Positions 25,745 to 34,050 of a stretch of DNA of 64,000 nt are shown here, one piece after another. A program made the position numbers and the translations under genes. Numbering within the stretch: the stretch's first letter is position 1; every line of letters starts with the position of its first letter. Below the pieces are notes generated by a model. It saw only the letters and a list, made by a program, of their open reading frames with translations, did no database searches and was not told where the DNA came from. The stretch covers positions 4,322-68,321 of the forward strand of contig CAYQCE010000012.1 in NCBI GenBank assembly GCA_964415885.1, read 5' to 3'. This stretch comes from CAYQCE01 sp964415885. Its GTDB lineage: Bacteria > Zixibacteria > MSB-5A5 > JAABVY01 > JAHJOQ01.

Positions 25745-26875
25745 ATGGATCCTCGTGTTGAAAAGCTTGCCGACATAGTTGTGGAATACTGTCTCGCTCT
25801 CAAGAAGGGCGACTGGGTGCGTGTGCAAGGCGTTCCGGCCGCAATGCCTTTCTACAGGGCTTTCTTCAAGAAGGCGATACAGGTGGGCGCAAACCCATTC
25901 TGGGCGCCGATTGTCGATGATTTCATCGAGATACTCCTTAAGCACGGTTCGGACGAACAGATTGGTTTTCTTTCGGAGACGCTGAAATATGAATCCGAGC
26001 ATGTCGACGCGCTGCTCGGAGTGTTCGGGTTCGAGAATACGAAATTCCTGAGCAATACCGATCCCGCGAAACAGGCTATCTTGCAACGGGCAAAGAAACC
26101 TATCTCAGATAATATCCTCGGGCGTGCCGCGAAAGGTGAGCTTCGCTGGACGGGACTCGGTTTCCCGATTCCGTCGCTTGCGCAGGATGCCGAGATGTCA
26201 ATGGCTGAGTACGAGGATTTCGTGTACGGTGCAGCCGGCGTCTATATGGAGGATCCGGTATCGCACTGGAAGGAAGTCTCTCGCAAGCAGGCGGAGATGT
26301 GCGAATTCCTCGAATCCAGGAGCGAATTCAAGATCGTTGCGGAGGATACGGAGTTGTCGTTCTCGGCAAAGGGCCGCAAGTGGATCAATTGTGATGGGCA
26401 CGAGAACTTCCCCGACGGCGAGGTGTTCACCGGACCGATCGAGAACAGTGTGAACGGCAAGATAGCCTACAGCTTCCCTGCATGCTATCAGGGGCGTGAG
26501 GTCACCGACGTCCAGTTGACATTCAAGGATGGCAAGGTATCCAACTACCGGGCCAGCCGGAATGAGGAATTCCTCGAGAAGATGCTGAACATGGATGACG
26601 GTGCGAAGTATGTCGGTGAAGCCGCTATCGGCACGAATTACAGTATCACCAAGTTCACCAAAAACACGCTCTTCGACGAGAAGATCGGTGGAACGTGCCA
26701 TTTCGCCGTGGGAAAGGCGTATCCGGAGACCGGTTCGAAGAATGAGTCAGGGCTTCATTGGGACATGGTCTGCGACCTGCGACACGGCGGCGAGATCTAC
26801 GCGGACGACGAACTGATCTACAAGGACGGGAAATTCGTCAAGGATTTCTTCGACGGTCTGCCGGCGAAGTGGTAA
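25745..26875 (+). CDS. M29 family metalloaminopeptidase
   Basis: 376 residues from ATG 25745 (GGAAGG upstream); the frame is open further upstream but that part overlaps ogt. M29 features are present: FPDGEVFTGPIE (first metal Glu), YVGEAAIGTN (second Glu), and the GGTCHFAVG ... GLHWDMVCD block with the metal His and Asp residues. These are cobalt- or zinc-activated, often thermostable, aminopeptidases that act in the cytoplasm. No oddities seen. Confidence 0.92.
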   Translation: MDPRVEKLADIVVEYCLALKKGDWVRVQGVPAAMPFYRAFFKKAIQVGANPFWAPIVDDFIEILLKHGSDEQIGFLSETLKYESEHVDALLGVFGFENTKFLSNTDPAKQAILQRAKKPISDNILGRAAKGELRWTGLGFPIPSLAQDAEMSMAEYEDFVYGAAGVYMEDPVSHWKEVSRKQAEMCEFLESRSEFKIVAEDTELSFSAKGRKWINCDGHENFPDGEVFTGPIENSVNGKIAYSFPACYQGREVTDVQLTFKDGKVSNYRASRNEEFLEKMLNMDDGAKYVGEAAIGTNYSITKFTKNTLFDEKIGGTCHFAVGKAYPETGSKNESGLHWDMVCDLRHGGEIYADDELIYKDGKFVKDFFDGLPAKW

Positions 26876-26993
26876 GCCGCTGAGGAAGCGCGATTCGTGC
26901 GCCTGTTCATAGGGAATCTGCCGCACATAAACGGGTCGTTGAGGGGTGTCCCCTATCCTGCAGAGCTTGTTGAAAAAGGCGGGTAGTGAAGTT

Positions 26994-27111
26994 CGGTCAG
27001 GCCCTGCCCGCCGCAGGCGGGTGTGACCTGACCGTATAGCCGCATAAACAAAGGCCAACTCGAAGAACGCCAGATCACACGCCCGCGAAATGCGGCCGCA
27101 GGATCTGGCGT
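26994..27111. repeat. Two adjacent hairpin repeats
   Basis: Hairpin 1: CGGTCAGG (26994-27001) and CCTGACCG (27027-27034), with an inner CCCGCC/GGCGGG stem. Hairpin 2: a perfect 10-base stem ACGCCAGATC (27067-27076) / GATCTGGCGT (27102-27111). They fill most of the ~290-base gene-free stretch between the aminopeptidase and the GIY-YIG gene. They could act as terminators or be remains of mobile repeats. Confidence 0.65.
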
Positions 27112-27165
27112 AACGAGGTTTCTCAACAAACCCGGAAACGCGAATCCATTTTTAGGTCTTAGTGC

Positions 27166-27534
27166 ATGTACTTTGTTTACGTAGTGACAAACCAGCATAG
27201 CGGCACACTTTATACAGGTGTTACCGGCAATCTGATGAAGCGAATTGCGGAGCATCGACGGGGAATCGGTTCAGCGTTTACAACGAAACACGTTCTTAAT
27301 CGATTCGTGTGGTACGAAAACTACGAGAATATAGAAGCAGCGATCACACGTGAGAAACAGATTAAGAAATGGAATCGCCAGTGGAAGATAGGTCTGGTCG
27401 AGAAATACAATCCCGATTGCAAGGATCTGTATGCAGACATTGAAGCTACGCACACTGGTGAAAGAATAAATGTCGATGAGGTCGTGATTGATAACGGAGG
27501 AAGAGAAGATGGACCCCCGTTTCCACGGGGGTGA
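27166..27534 (+). CDS. GIY-YIG nuclease family protein
   Basis: 122 residues. The N-terminal ~85 residues match the small GIY-YIG (UvrC-like/YhbQ-like) domain: YFVYVVTN, LYTGVTGNLMKRIAEH with the conserved Arg, and REKQIKKWNR. The last ~30 residues are low in conservation, and the stop codon lies within a hairpin repeat (27513-27532), so the C-terminus may have been changed by repeat insertion. Such proteins are often multicopy and near repeats. Biological role unknown. No clear ribosome site. Confidence 0.82.
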   Translation: MYFVYVVTNQHSGTLYTGVTGNLMKRIAEHRRGIGSAFTTKHVLNRFVWYENYENIEAAITREKQIKKWNRQWKIGLVEKYNPDCKDLYADIEATHTGERINVDEVVIDNGGREDGPPFPRG

Positions 27535-27673
27535 CAGGAGAGGATGGGGGTGACAGGAGAGGATGGGAGAGACGGGAGAGACGGGGGTGACAGGAGAGGA
27601 TGGGTGAGACAGGAGAGATGGGGGTGACAGGAGAGATGGGGGTGACAGGAGAGATGGGGGTGACAGGAGAGGT
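27513..27673. repeat. Hairpin followed by an 18-19 base tandem repeat
   Basis: An 8-base hairpin ACCCCCGT/ACGGGGGT (27513-27532) is followed by about eight units of GGGGGTGACAGGAGAGAT and close variants up to 27673, one unit split into two 9-base GGGAGAGAC copies. The unit begins with the right half of the hairpin, so the array probably grew from the hairpin's 3' flank by slippage. No reading frame is supported in it. Confidence 0.85.
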
Positions 27674-27796
27674 CGCAAGAGTCTAAGGCGATATTTCAAT
27701 CCACCGAAGCAATGCAGCGACGCCTCAGATTGCGACACTCGTCGTGCGAGATTTGTACAATCTTCAGTGAGCCGGAAGGCGCCGGCGAACATCGGA

Positions 27797-28714
27797 TCAG
27801 AACATGGCGAGATGTGCGGGAAGATAGAGCTTGAGGTTCCCGAACGGCTTTTCGGTCAGAAGAAGATCGATATCGCCAACGTGCAACCCCATTTTGAGCA
27901 GATAGCTCAGAGTCTTACGGCTCGATCCCGCGCAGAAAAGCTTGAGCCTCTCCGTTCCGGCGTCGAGTTGACGATTTATCGCCTGGTTGACGATTCTCCG
28001 CAAATAGTCCGGAGTGATAGCGGTTATCGGAGCTATCAACCCCTGCCTGTAGAAAGCGGCATAGCCTACAATCTTCGAGTTTTTCGAATACGCGATGATA
28101 TAGTGATCGTTGCTGTCGATCAGGAACTTGTGGTCTTCGGGTCTCGCTATACCGCGGTTCCGTCGGTCGAGCTTGTTGATCGGATTCAGTTCTTCGTAAT
28201 CTCTTATCTCGTTTTCGTCGAGGGGCTGGAATTCGGCTTCCGTTCGCAGCTCCTGGTGTTTGCTCTTGTCCCAGTGCATGTGGAGGATGGGAACGTACGG
28301 AGTCATACCGTAGCGTGAATATAGAGCAACTGCATCCGGGTTGTATGAGTATGTGCAGAGCGCAAACAGCGTTGAGCCATTGTCTTTGCCGTATTTGATT
28401 GATTTGTCGAGCAGCTTTCGACCTATTCCGCGCCCCCACCGTCCCGGAGTCACGAAAAGGAAGGCGAGGTACCACTCGTGCTCGCGTACAATGGATGACA
28501 CGTAGCCGACCATACGGTCGCCCTCGAAGGCGCAATAGCAGCCTTCGGGATCAGTTCGGCGGAAATGGTCGAAGAATCTACTGGGCTGCGTGACGCGAAC
28601 TTGTGCGGTCTCGAGGCCGTGAGCCTTACGGAGGGCGTTCGAGCTATCGATAATAAGCCTCGTGGCCCGTTTCATGTCTGACTCTTTGGTCTTTCTGATA
28701 CTAAGTCGTGCCAT
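27797..28714 (-). CDS. GNAT family N-acetyltransferase, two-domain
   Basis: 305 residues. The N-terminal GNAT domain has the acetyl-CoA motif A (LFVTPGRWGRGIGRKLL, key GRGIGRK, near residue 95) and NPDAVALYSRYGM. The C-terminal ~130 residues look like a second, weaker GNAT fold (YIIAYSKNSKIVGYAAF). Substrate unknown. No good ribosome site is present before the ATG. It is convergent with the GIY-YIG gene and divergent from the HNH gene. Confidence 0.85.
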   Translation of the reverse strand: MARLSIRKTKESDMKRATRLIIDSSNALRKAHGLETAQVRVTQPSRFFDHFRRTDPEGCYCAFEGDRMVGYVSSIVREHEWYLAFLFVTPGRWGRGIGRKLLDKSIKYGKDNGSTLFALCTYSYNPDAVALYSRYGMTPYVPILHMHWDKSKHQELRTEAEFQPLDENEIRDYEELNPINKLDRRNRGIARPEDHKFLIDSNDHYIIAYSKNSKIVGYAAFYRQGLIAPITAITPDYLRRIVNQAINRQLDAGTERLKLFCAGSSRKTLSYLLKMGLHVGDIDLLLTEKPFGNLKLYLPAHLAMF

Positions 28715-28812
28715 AGTGAAGGAAGAAATGTCGATAAATCTGTCAGAGTCAACAAAAATGGTTGAAGGGGTTTATGCGATCAGGCAGGGAGGTTCCGAGA
28801 CCCAAGTTTTTA

Positions 28813-28841
28813 TTGACTAAAATCGATACTGCCTGTAATTT
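28813..28841 (+). promoter_or_regulatory. sigma-70-type promoter of the HNH-trpS-scpAB run
   Basis: TTGACT (28813-28818), 17-base spacer, TAATTT (28836-28841), 30 bases before the HNH start at 28871. The genes that follow overlap or nearly touch as far as scpB. Confidence 0.6.
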
Positions 28842-28870
28842 CAGCTTAATCTGTCGGCGAGGATGACAGC

Positions 28871-29398
28871 ATGAACAATGTACTGAGGCAGAATGTACTC
28901 GTCCTGAATCAGAACTATGAGCCTCTCTCGGTGTGTAGTGTTCGCCGGGCGGTTCTGATGATGTTTCTCGGCAAGGTTGAGATTATTGAAAAATCGGACG
29001 GGAAGCGAATCAGGTCCACGAGCCGGTCGATAGCGGTGCCATCCGTGATAAGGCTCTGGGAGTACGCGAGGCTGCCGAGAAAACAGATTATTCTAACGAG
29101 GAAGAACATCATAAAACGGGACGGCGGAATGTGCATGTACTGTGGTCGGCGCGACGGTCCTATGACTGTGGATCACATCGTTCCGCGCAATCTCGGCGGG
29201 AAGGACAGCTGGGAGAATCTTGTCACAGCCTGCCTCAGATGCAATAACAAGAAGGGAAATCGAACTCCCGATCAGGCCGGTATGATGCTGCGAACGAAGC
29301 CGCGACGACCGAATCACCTGACGTTCATAGAACATTTCGTAGGAATCGCTGATGACTGCTGGAAGCCGTACCTGTTTATCGAGGAGATAAAGACCTGA
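28871..29398 (+). CDS. HNH endonuclease family protein
   Basis: 175 residues. A central zinc-type HNH: CMYCGRRDGPMTVDHIVPRNLGG (two Cys, then DHI), ENLVTACLRCNNKKGNRTP (Asn and two more Cys). The N-terminal part (VLVLNQNYEPLSVCSVRRA) is typical of a conserved stand-alone HNH family found widely in bacteria. Function is probably in DNA metabolism but not defined. Its stop overlaps the trpS start by one base. Confidence 0.9.
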   Translation: MNNVLRQNVLVLNQNYEPLSVCSVRRAVLMMFLGKVEIIEKSDGKRIRSTSRSIAVPSVIRLWEYARLPRKQIILTRKNIIKRDGGMCMYCGRRDGPMTVDHIVPRNLGGKDSWENLVTACLRCNNKKGNRTPDQAGMMLRTKPRRPNHLTFIEHFVGIADDCWKPYLFIEEIKT

Positions 29399-30387
29399 TG
29401 GCGAGAAAGATCATACTGTCGGGAATGCAACCAACTGGTAAACTTCATCTCGGCAATTACGAGGGTGCGCTGAAAAACTGGGTGTCGCTGCAGGATGACT
29501 ATGACATGTTCTGCTGTATTGTCGACTGGCACGCCCTGACATCCGACTATGACGACACTGCCGGAATCCGCGATCGTATATTCGAGATGGCTGTCGACTA
29601 TCTCGCTTCCGGCCTCGATCCGAAGAAATGTGCCATCTTCATTCAGTCGGACGTCAAGGAGCATGCGGAGCTTCACCTTTTGTTTTCGATGTTCACGCCG
29701 ACACCCTGGCTCGAACGGGTGCCATCCTACAAGGACAAGGCGGCAGCGCTGGGTCTTGATTCGTACGGATTTCTCGGCTATCCGCTTCTTCAGGCTGCGG
29801 ATATCCTTGTCTATAGGGCACATCTGGTCCCGGTAGGAAAGGACCAGTTGCCGCATATCGAGCTGACGCGCGAGGTTGCGAGGCGTTTCAACCACCTCTA
29901 TGGCGACGTGTTTCCCGAACCGGATGCCAAGCTGACGAAGTTCGCTGAAGTCCCGGGCACGGACGGGCGTAAGATGAGCAAGTCGTACGATAATATAATC
30001 GCATTGGCGGACACGCCGGAGGAGACCGAGGCCAGGATCAAGCGCATGTTCACCGATCCGCAAAAGCTACGGAAGGGCGATCCCGGTCGGCCGGAAATCT
30101 GTCCGGTGTTTGCGCTGCACAAGATATACACTAAGGATGAAAGCGCGATCGAGACGATCGACCGCACCTGTAGAACCGGAGAGCTTGGCTGCGTCGCAGA
30201 TAAGAAGCACTTGACTGAGTCGCTGAACGAGGCGCTCGCACCGGTTCGTGAAAAGCGCAGGGAGCTTCTCGGCAGCCCTGACACAGTCTGGGATGTGTTG
30301 CGTGACGGTGCCGCACGGGCTCGTGAACGGACCGCCGAAACGATGGAGATGGTGAGGGCTAGGATGGGGCTGAAATATGACACATGA
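29398..30387 (+). CDS. trpS: Tryptophanyl-tRNA synthetase
   Basis: 329 residues, usual length. Class I motifs: GMQPTGKLHLGNYEGAL (HLGN as the HIGH equivalent) and KMSKSYDN. It charges tRNA-Trp. The end overlaps the scpA start by 11 bases, which suggests translational coupling to the chromosome segregation genes. Confidence 0.96.
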   Translation: MARKIILSGMQPTGKLHLGNYEGALKNWVSLQDDYDMFCCIVDWHALTSDYDDTAGIRDRIFEMAVDYLASGLDPKKCAIFIQSDVKEHAELHLLFSMFTPTPWLERVPSYKDKAAALGLDSYGFLGYPLLQAADILVYRAHLVPVGKDQLPHIELTREVARRFNHLYGDVFPEPDAKLTKFAEVPGTDGRKMSKSYDNIIALADTPEETEARIKRMFTDPQKLRKGDPGRPEICPVFALHKIYTKDESAIETIDRTCRTGELGCVADKKHLTESLNEALAPVREKRRELLGSPDTVWDVLRDGAARARERTAETMEMVRARMGLKYDT

Positions 30388-31141
30388 GGAGATATTCGCT
30401 ATCGACCCGATGACCGGGGAGGAATCGACAACTTATTCCGTGCGACTTGATAAGTTCGAGGGACCGCTTGATCTGCTCCTGTATCTGATCCGCAAAAACG
30501 AGATTGACATCTACGATGTTCCAATCGCCAGAATTACGCGCCAGTATCTCGACTACATTGAGATGATGCGACTGCTTGATCTCGATGTTGCCGGTGAGTT
30601 TGTGATTATGGCAGCCACGCTGATTCGGATCAAATCGAAGCTTCTGTTGCCTCGCAAGGACGATGAGTTCGAGGAGGATCCGAGGGAGCAGCTTATACTC
30701 GCGCTGCTCGAGTACAAGAAGTACAAGGAGGCCTCGGGCCATCTCAAGAACCTCGAAACGAAGGAGCGAGATATTCTCACGCGCTCCGATTTCTCGATTG
30801 TAGACACGAGTCCACAGGAAGAATTTGTGCTCGAGGCCACGGTGTTCGATCTTTTGACAGCCTTCAAGAGGGTGATGGAGGAGTATTCACGCGAGGATCA
30901 CCATGATGTGGTGCGTGAGGATATCAAGGTAGAGGACCGAATTGATGATATAATAACATTCCTTAGGGATAGAGGCGGTGCGACGTTCCGGGAGCTCATG
31001 CCGGAGGCGCCCATAAAAATGATGATAATCGTGACCTTCGTCGCTATACTGGAGCTGATCAAGCAGAATACAATCTATGCAAGGCAGAGTGCGCAGTTGG
31101 GCGAGATTCGAGTGTACTTGAAGGAGGCCGCGAGTGTTTGA
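30377..31141 (+). CDS. scpA: Segregation and condensation protein A
   Basis: 254 residues: the N-terminal KFEGPLDLLLYLIRKNEIDIYDVP pattern (key FEGPLDLLL) that binds the SMC head-proximal coiled coil, a middle helical part, and a C-terminal winged helix (VVTFVAILELIKQN). ScpA is the kleisin of the SMC-ScpAB condensin. It overlaps scpB by 8 bases. Normal length. Confidence 0.95.
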   Translation: MTHEEIFAIDPMTGEESTTYSVRLDKFEGPLDLLLYLIRKNEIDIYDVPIARITRQYLDYIEMMRLLDLDVAGEFVIMAATLIRIKSKLLLPRKDDEFEEDPREQLILALLEYKKYKEASGHLKNLETKERDILTRSDFSIVDTSPQEEFVLEATVFDLLTAFKRVMEEYSREDHHDVVREDIKVEDRIDDIITFLRDRGGATFRELMPEAPIKMMIIVTFVAILELIKQNTIYARQSAQLGEIRVYLKEAASV

Positions 31142-31814
31142 TGCTCCCGACGACAGGCTGATGCTCATAGAGGCGCTGCTGTTCGCGTCGGAGTCACCTC
31201 AGCCACGCAAGAAACTGATCCAGTTCATTGGCAAATCATCCGCGCAGCAGCTAGACGAGCTGATCGAAGAGCTGAATGAGTCATACGCTAACGAGGGCCG
31301 GTCTTTTCGAATTAGAGTGATCGCCGGCGGTTTCCAGATGCATCTGCTTCCGACGTACACGAGGGCGGTCGAGAAATTTCTGCAGACGCAGAGGGAGAGA
31401 CGTTTATCGCAGGCCGCGCTGGAAACGCTTGCTATCATAGCCTACAAGCAGCCGGTCACGAAGGCCGATGTCGAGCATATCCGGGGAGTCAACTCGGACG
31501 GCGTGATAGCGTCGCTTCTCGAACGCAAACTTGTGGCGATAGTGGGCAGATCGCAGAAAGTCGGCAGAGCGCTTCTATATGGAACGTCACGTCAGTTCCT
31601 CGAATTTTTCGGACTCAACAGCCTCGATGAGCTTCCGAAGCTGGATGAGCTTGTTTTACCGGGTGAAGACGACCCGGATTCGCGCGATCAGGTCGAACTC
31701 GTTCTCTCGGAGAAATCCACACAAGATGTTGAGACTGCAGAGGATGAGCCGACTGATGAGGAGGAAACCGCTCTGGTCGGTCAGGAAATCGACGAAAAAC
31801 CCGATGTAAATTAG
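31134..31814 (+). CDS. scpB: Segregation and condensation protein B
   Basis: 226 residues from GTG 31134. Two winged-helix domains, the second with the hallmark ALETLAIIAYKQPVTKADVEHIRGV (key IAYKQP) and LLYGTSRQFLEFFGL. ScpB dimers bind the middle of ScpA in the SMC complex. The last ~45 residues form an acidic disordered tail, common in the family. Confidence 0.95.
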   Translation: MFDAPDDRLMLIEALLFASESPQPRKKLIQFIGKSSAQQLDELIEELNESYANEGRSFRIRVIAGGFQMHLLPTYTRAVEKFLQTQRERRLSQAALETLAIIAYKQPVTKADVEHIRGVNSDGVIASLLERKLVAIVGRSQKVGRALLYGTSRQFLEFFGLNSLDELPKLDELVLPGEDDPDSRDQVELVLSEKSTQDVETAEDEPTDEEETALVGQEIDEKPDVN

Positions 31815-31832
31815 AAAGATGTCGATTTTCAG

Positions 31833-32570
31833 GTGACCCGACTCGATGCTATGAGACTCAACAAGTATTTATCCAAGTGTGGGATCGCCTCACGTCGTGG
31901 GGCCGATCGCATGATTGAACAGGGGCGCGTCTCGATCAACGGTAAGCCGGTCAAAGAGCTGGGCGTTATCATTGATGAGAACAAGGATGAAGTCTCAGTT
32001 GACGGCAGGCTCTGCACTCTACCGCCCGAGCCAGTCTACATTATCCTGAACAAACCCAAAGGCTATGTGACTACGATGAGGGACGAATTCGGTCGCAAAA
32101 CAGTGCTCGACCTCATTCGAAATGTCGGACAGCGAGTTTATCCGGTCGGCCGGCTTGATCTCGATACCGAGGGGATTCTCCTTCTCACAGATGACGGAGA
32201 ATTGTCATACCGCCTCACACACCCGAAATTCGGTATCAAGAAGGTCTACCGTGCGACAGTTCGGGGCGAGTTTCCGCTGGAGCTGATCTCTCGAATCGAT
32301 GAAGGCGTAAAGCTCGAGGACGATTTCGTTGCCTCTGCACGGGCAAAGCTCGTTGGCAGCCAGGGCAAGTTTTCGACCTTGATCCTCGAACTCTCAGAAG
32401 GTCGTAAACGGGAGGTCCGTCGGATCTGCCGCACGCTCGGCTTTCCTGTGCAGCACCTGAGACGCATCAAGTTCGCCGATCTCTCCTGCGAGGGAATGAA
32501 AGTCGGCACGTGGCGCTATCTGAACCGCAAGGAAGTCGATAAGCTCAAGAAGAAGGTCGACCTCGCTTAG
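31833..32570 (+). CDS. rluB: Pseudouridine synthase of the RsuA/RluB family
   Basis: 245 residues from GTG 31833, or 239 from ATG 31851, which starts at the usual MRLNKYLSKCG; neither has a good ribosome site. An N-terminal S4 RNA-binding domain (SRRGADRMIEQGRVSINGK in part) is followed by the catalytic domain with GRLDLDTEGILLLTDDG, which carries the catalytic Asp. It probably modifies 23S rRNA (U2605-type site). It follows scpB as in many genomes. Confidence 0.92.
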   Translation: MTRLDAMRLNKYLSKCGIASRRGADRMIEQGRVSINGKPVKELGVIIDENKDEVSVDGRLCTLPPEPVYIILNKPKGYVTTMRDEFGRKTVLDLIRNVGQRVYPVGRLDLDTEGILLLTDDGELSYRLTHPKFGIKKVYRATVRGEFPLELISRIDEGVKLEDDFVASARAKLVGSQGKFSTLILELSEGRKREVRRICRTLGFPVQHLRRIKFADLSCEGMKVGTWRYLNRKEVDKLKKKVDLA

Positions 32571-32634
32571 TATTGACCCATCAGTGCATTTCCCTTATTA
32601 TCTCTCAGAAAATCAACAAAGCCTGTGGGTGCGA

Positions 32635-33312
32635 ATGGGAAAGAATGTCGTTATAGCAATCGATGGACCGGCCGGATCTGGAAAGTCAACCACCGCTCGC
32701 AGCGTCGCCGAGCGATTGGGATTCATCTTTTTGGATACGGGAGCGATGTACAGGTCGGTCACACTGCTTGCCCTGCGTGAGGGCATTGAGCCTTCGGACG
32801 CCGAATCGTTGGAGAGAATCGCGCATAGAATGGATCTCAGGTTCGAGCCGGGGGATCCTCGCCAGAAGGTAGTCGTGAATGGCGAGGATGTGACGGCGGA
32901 CATCCGCAGCGCGGAGGTGACACGCGCCGTGTCGGAGGTGTCCGCTCATGCAGAGGTTCGCAGTATTCTGGTCGATAGGCAGCAGCAGTTCGCAAGAAAG
33001 CACAATCTCGTTGCAGAGGGACGTGACACCACGAGCGTGGTTTTTCCCGATGCATTTCTGAAGGTCTATCTCGTGGCGAGCGTTGAAGAAAGGGCGCGCC
33101 GACGAGTGAGAGACTTCGAATCGCTCGGAAAACGCACGACTCTCGAAGAGCAGATTGCGGATATAGAGAGGCGCGACGTGTATGACTCCTCCCGTGAAGC
33201 CTCGCCGTTGACCCAGACTGATGATTCGATTCTGCTCGATACAACTGATATGACGATAGATGAGCAGGTTGATGCCGTAGTCCGACTATACAGCGAGAGG
33301 ACAGGGGATTGA
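32635..33312 (+). CDS. cmk: Cytidylate kinase
   Basis: 225 residues from ATG 32635; the frame is open upstream to 32584 but family members begin close to the P-loop. P-loop GPAGSGKST near residue 10, LDTGAMYRSVTL, GRDTTSVVFPDA and the REASPL segment are all as in Cmk. It makes CDP from CMP. In many genomes it lies before plsC and rpsA, as here. Its stop overlaps the plsC start (TTGA). Confidence 0.94.
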   Translation: MGKNVVIAIDGPAGSGKSTTARSVAERLGFIFLDTGAMYRSVTLLALREGIEPSDAESLERIAHRMDLRFEPGDPRQKVVVNGEDVTADIRSAEVTRAVSEVSAHAEVRSILVDRQQQFARKHNLVAEGRDTTSVVFPDAFLKVYLVASVEERARRRVRDFESLGKRTTLEEQIADIERRDVYDSSREASPLTQTDDSILLDTTDMTIDEQVDAVVRLYSERTGD

Positions 33313-33920
33313 GGCTTTACTACTGGTTTGTCTGGTTTACAGTAAGGACGCTATCGACCCTGCTGTTCGGGCGCAGATCGAGTGGTCATCACAACCTTCC
33401 GAGAGAGTCGGGTGCGCTGATTGCGTCCAATCACTGCTCGGTGGCAGATCCGCCGTTCGTGTCGGTTAGTATCAAGCGGCCGATCTACTTCTTCGCCAAG
33501 GCGGAGCTTTTCGGCCACTGGTGGTCGCCTTTTTTGATCAGCGGGCTGAATGCATTTCCGGTCAAACGGGGACGTATAGATCGGAAGGCATACGGGCAGG
33601 CGCTCTCCGTCCTGAAGGCCGGCAACTGGTTGCTTCTGTTTCCGGAAGGGACGCGATCCAAAGACGGGAAGCTCCGTGAGGGCAAGTCCGGCGTGGCCAA
33701 AATGGCGTTTGATGCAAATGTGCCAATTGTCCCGACATGCGTCACGAATTCTCGCCACTTGAAGAATGCACTCTTCCGAAGGAAGAAGATTCGGGTGAGA
33801 TTCGGCGAGCCGGTCTATCCGCGTGAGTTCGCAAAGATCGAATCTGACAGGGATCGATACGTCGCCATGACCCGGGAAGTGATGCGGAGAATCGCGGAGC
33901 TGCTCAAATCTTTCGAATAG
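33309..33920 (+). CDS. plsC: 1-acyl-sn-glycerol-3-phosphate acyltransferase
   Basis: 203 residues starting at TTG 33309, overlapping the end of cmk. PlsC motifs: NHCSVADPP (HX4D catalytic pair), FPVKRG, and LFPEGTRSKDGKL. It makes phosphatidic acid at the membrane, and the N-terminus has one hydrophobic stretch. The cmk-plsC-rpsA order is common in diverse bacteria. Confidence 0.92.
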   Translation: MRLYYWFVWFTVRTLSTLLFGRRSSGHHNLPRESGALIASNHCSVADPPFVSVSIKRPIYFFAKAELFGHWWSPFLISGLNAFPVKRGRIDRKAYGQALSVLKAGNWLLLFPEGTRSKDGKLREGKSGVAKMAFDANVPIVPTCVTNSRHLKNALFRRKKIRVRFGEPVYPREFAKIESDRDRYVAMTREVMRRIAELLKSFE

Positions 33921-33965
33921 CCGCCGAACTATATTTCTTATAGACCTTTTTAGCCCAAAAAGGCT

Positions 33966-33993
33966 TTGACACGCAAACGTTTTCCGATATATT
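33966..33993 (+). promoter_or_regulatory. sigma-70-type promoter of rpsA
   Basis: Perfect TTGACA (33966-33971), 16-base spacer, TATATT (33988-33993). A small AT-rich hairpin, CCTTTTT/AAAAAGG, lies just before it (about 33946-33963). The rpsA leader contains AAGGAGG at 34031-34037, 13 bases before the ATG. Confidence 0.75.
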
Positions 33994-34050
33994 GCGCATC
34001 TATAGCCTACGTGGCAGAATGCTAATGTATAAGGAGGATTTCAAGCACTA

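Noticed and set aside
27527..27673. Possible CRISPR array
   Set aside because: Units are directly adjacent with no unique spacers, and no cas genes are nearby. It is a simple tandem repeat.
29314..30063. 249-codon minus-strand frame opposite trpS
   Set aside because: Shadow of a conserved synthetase; no supporting features.
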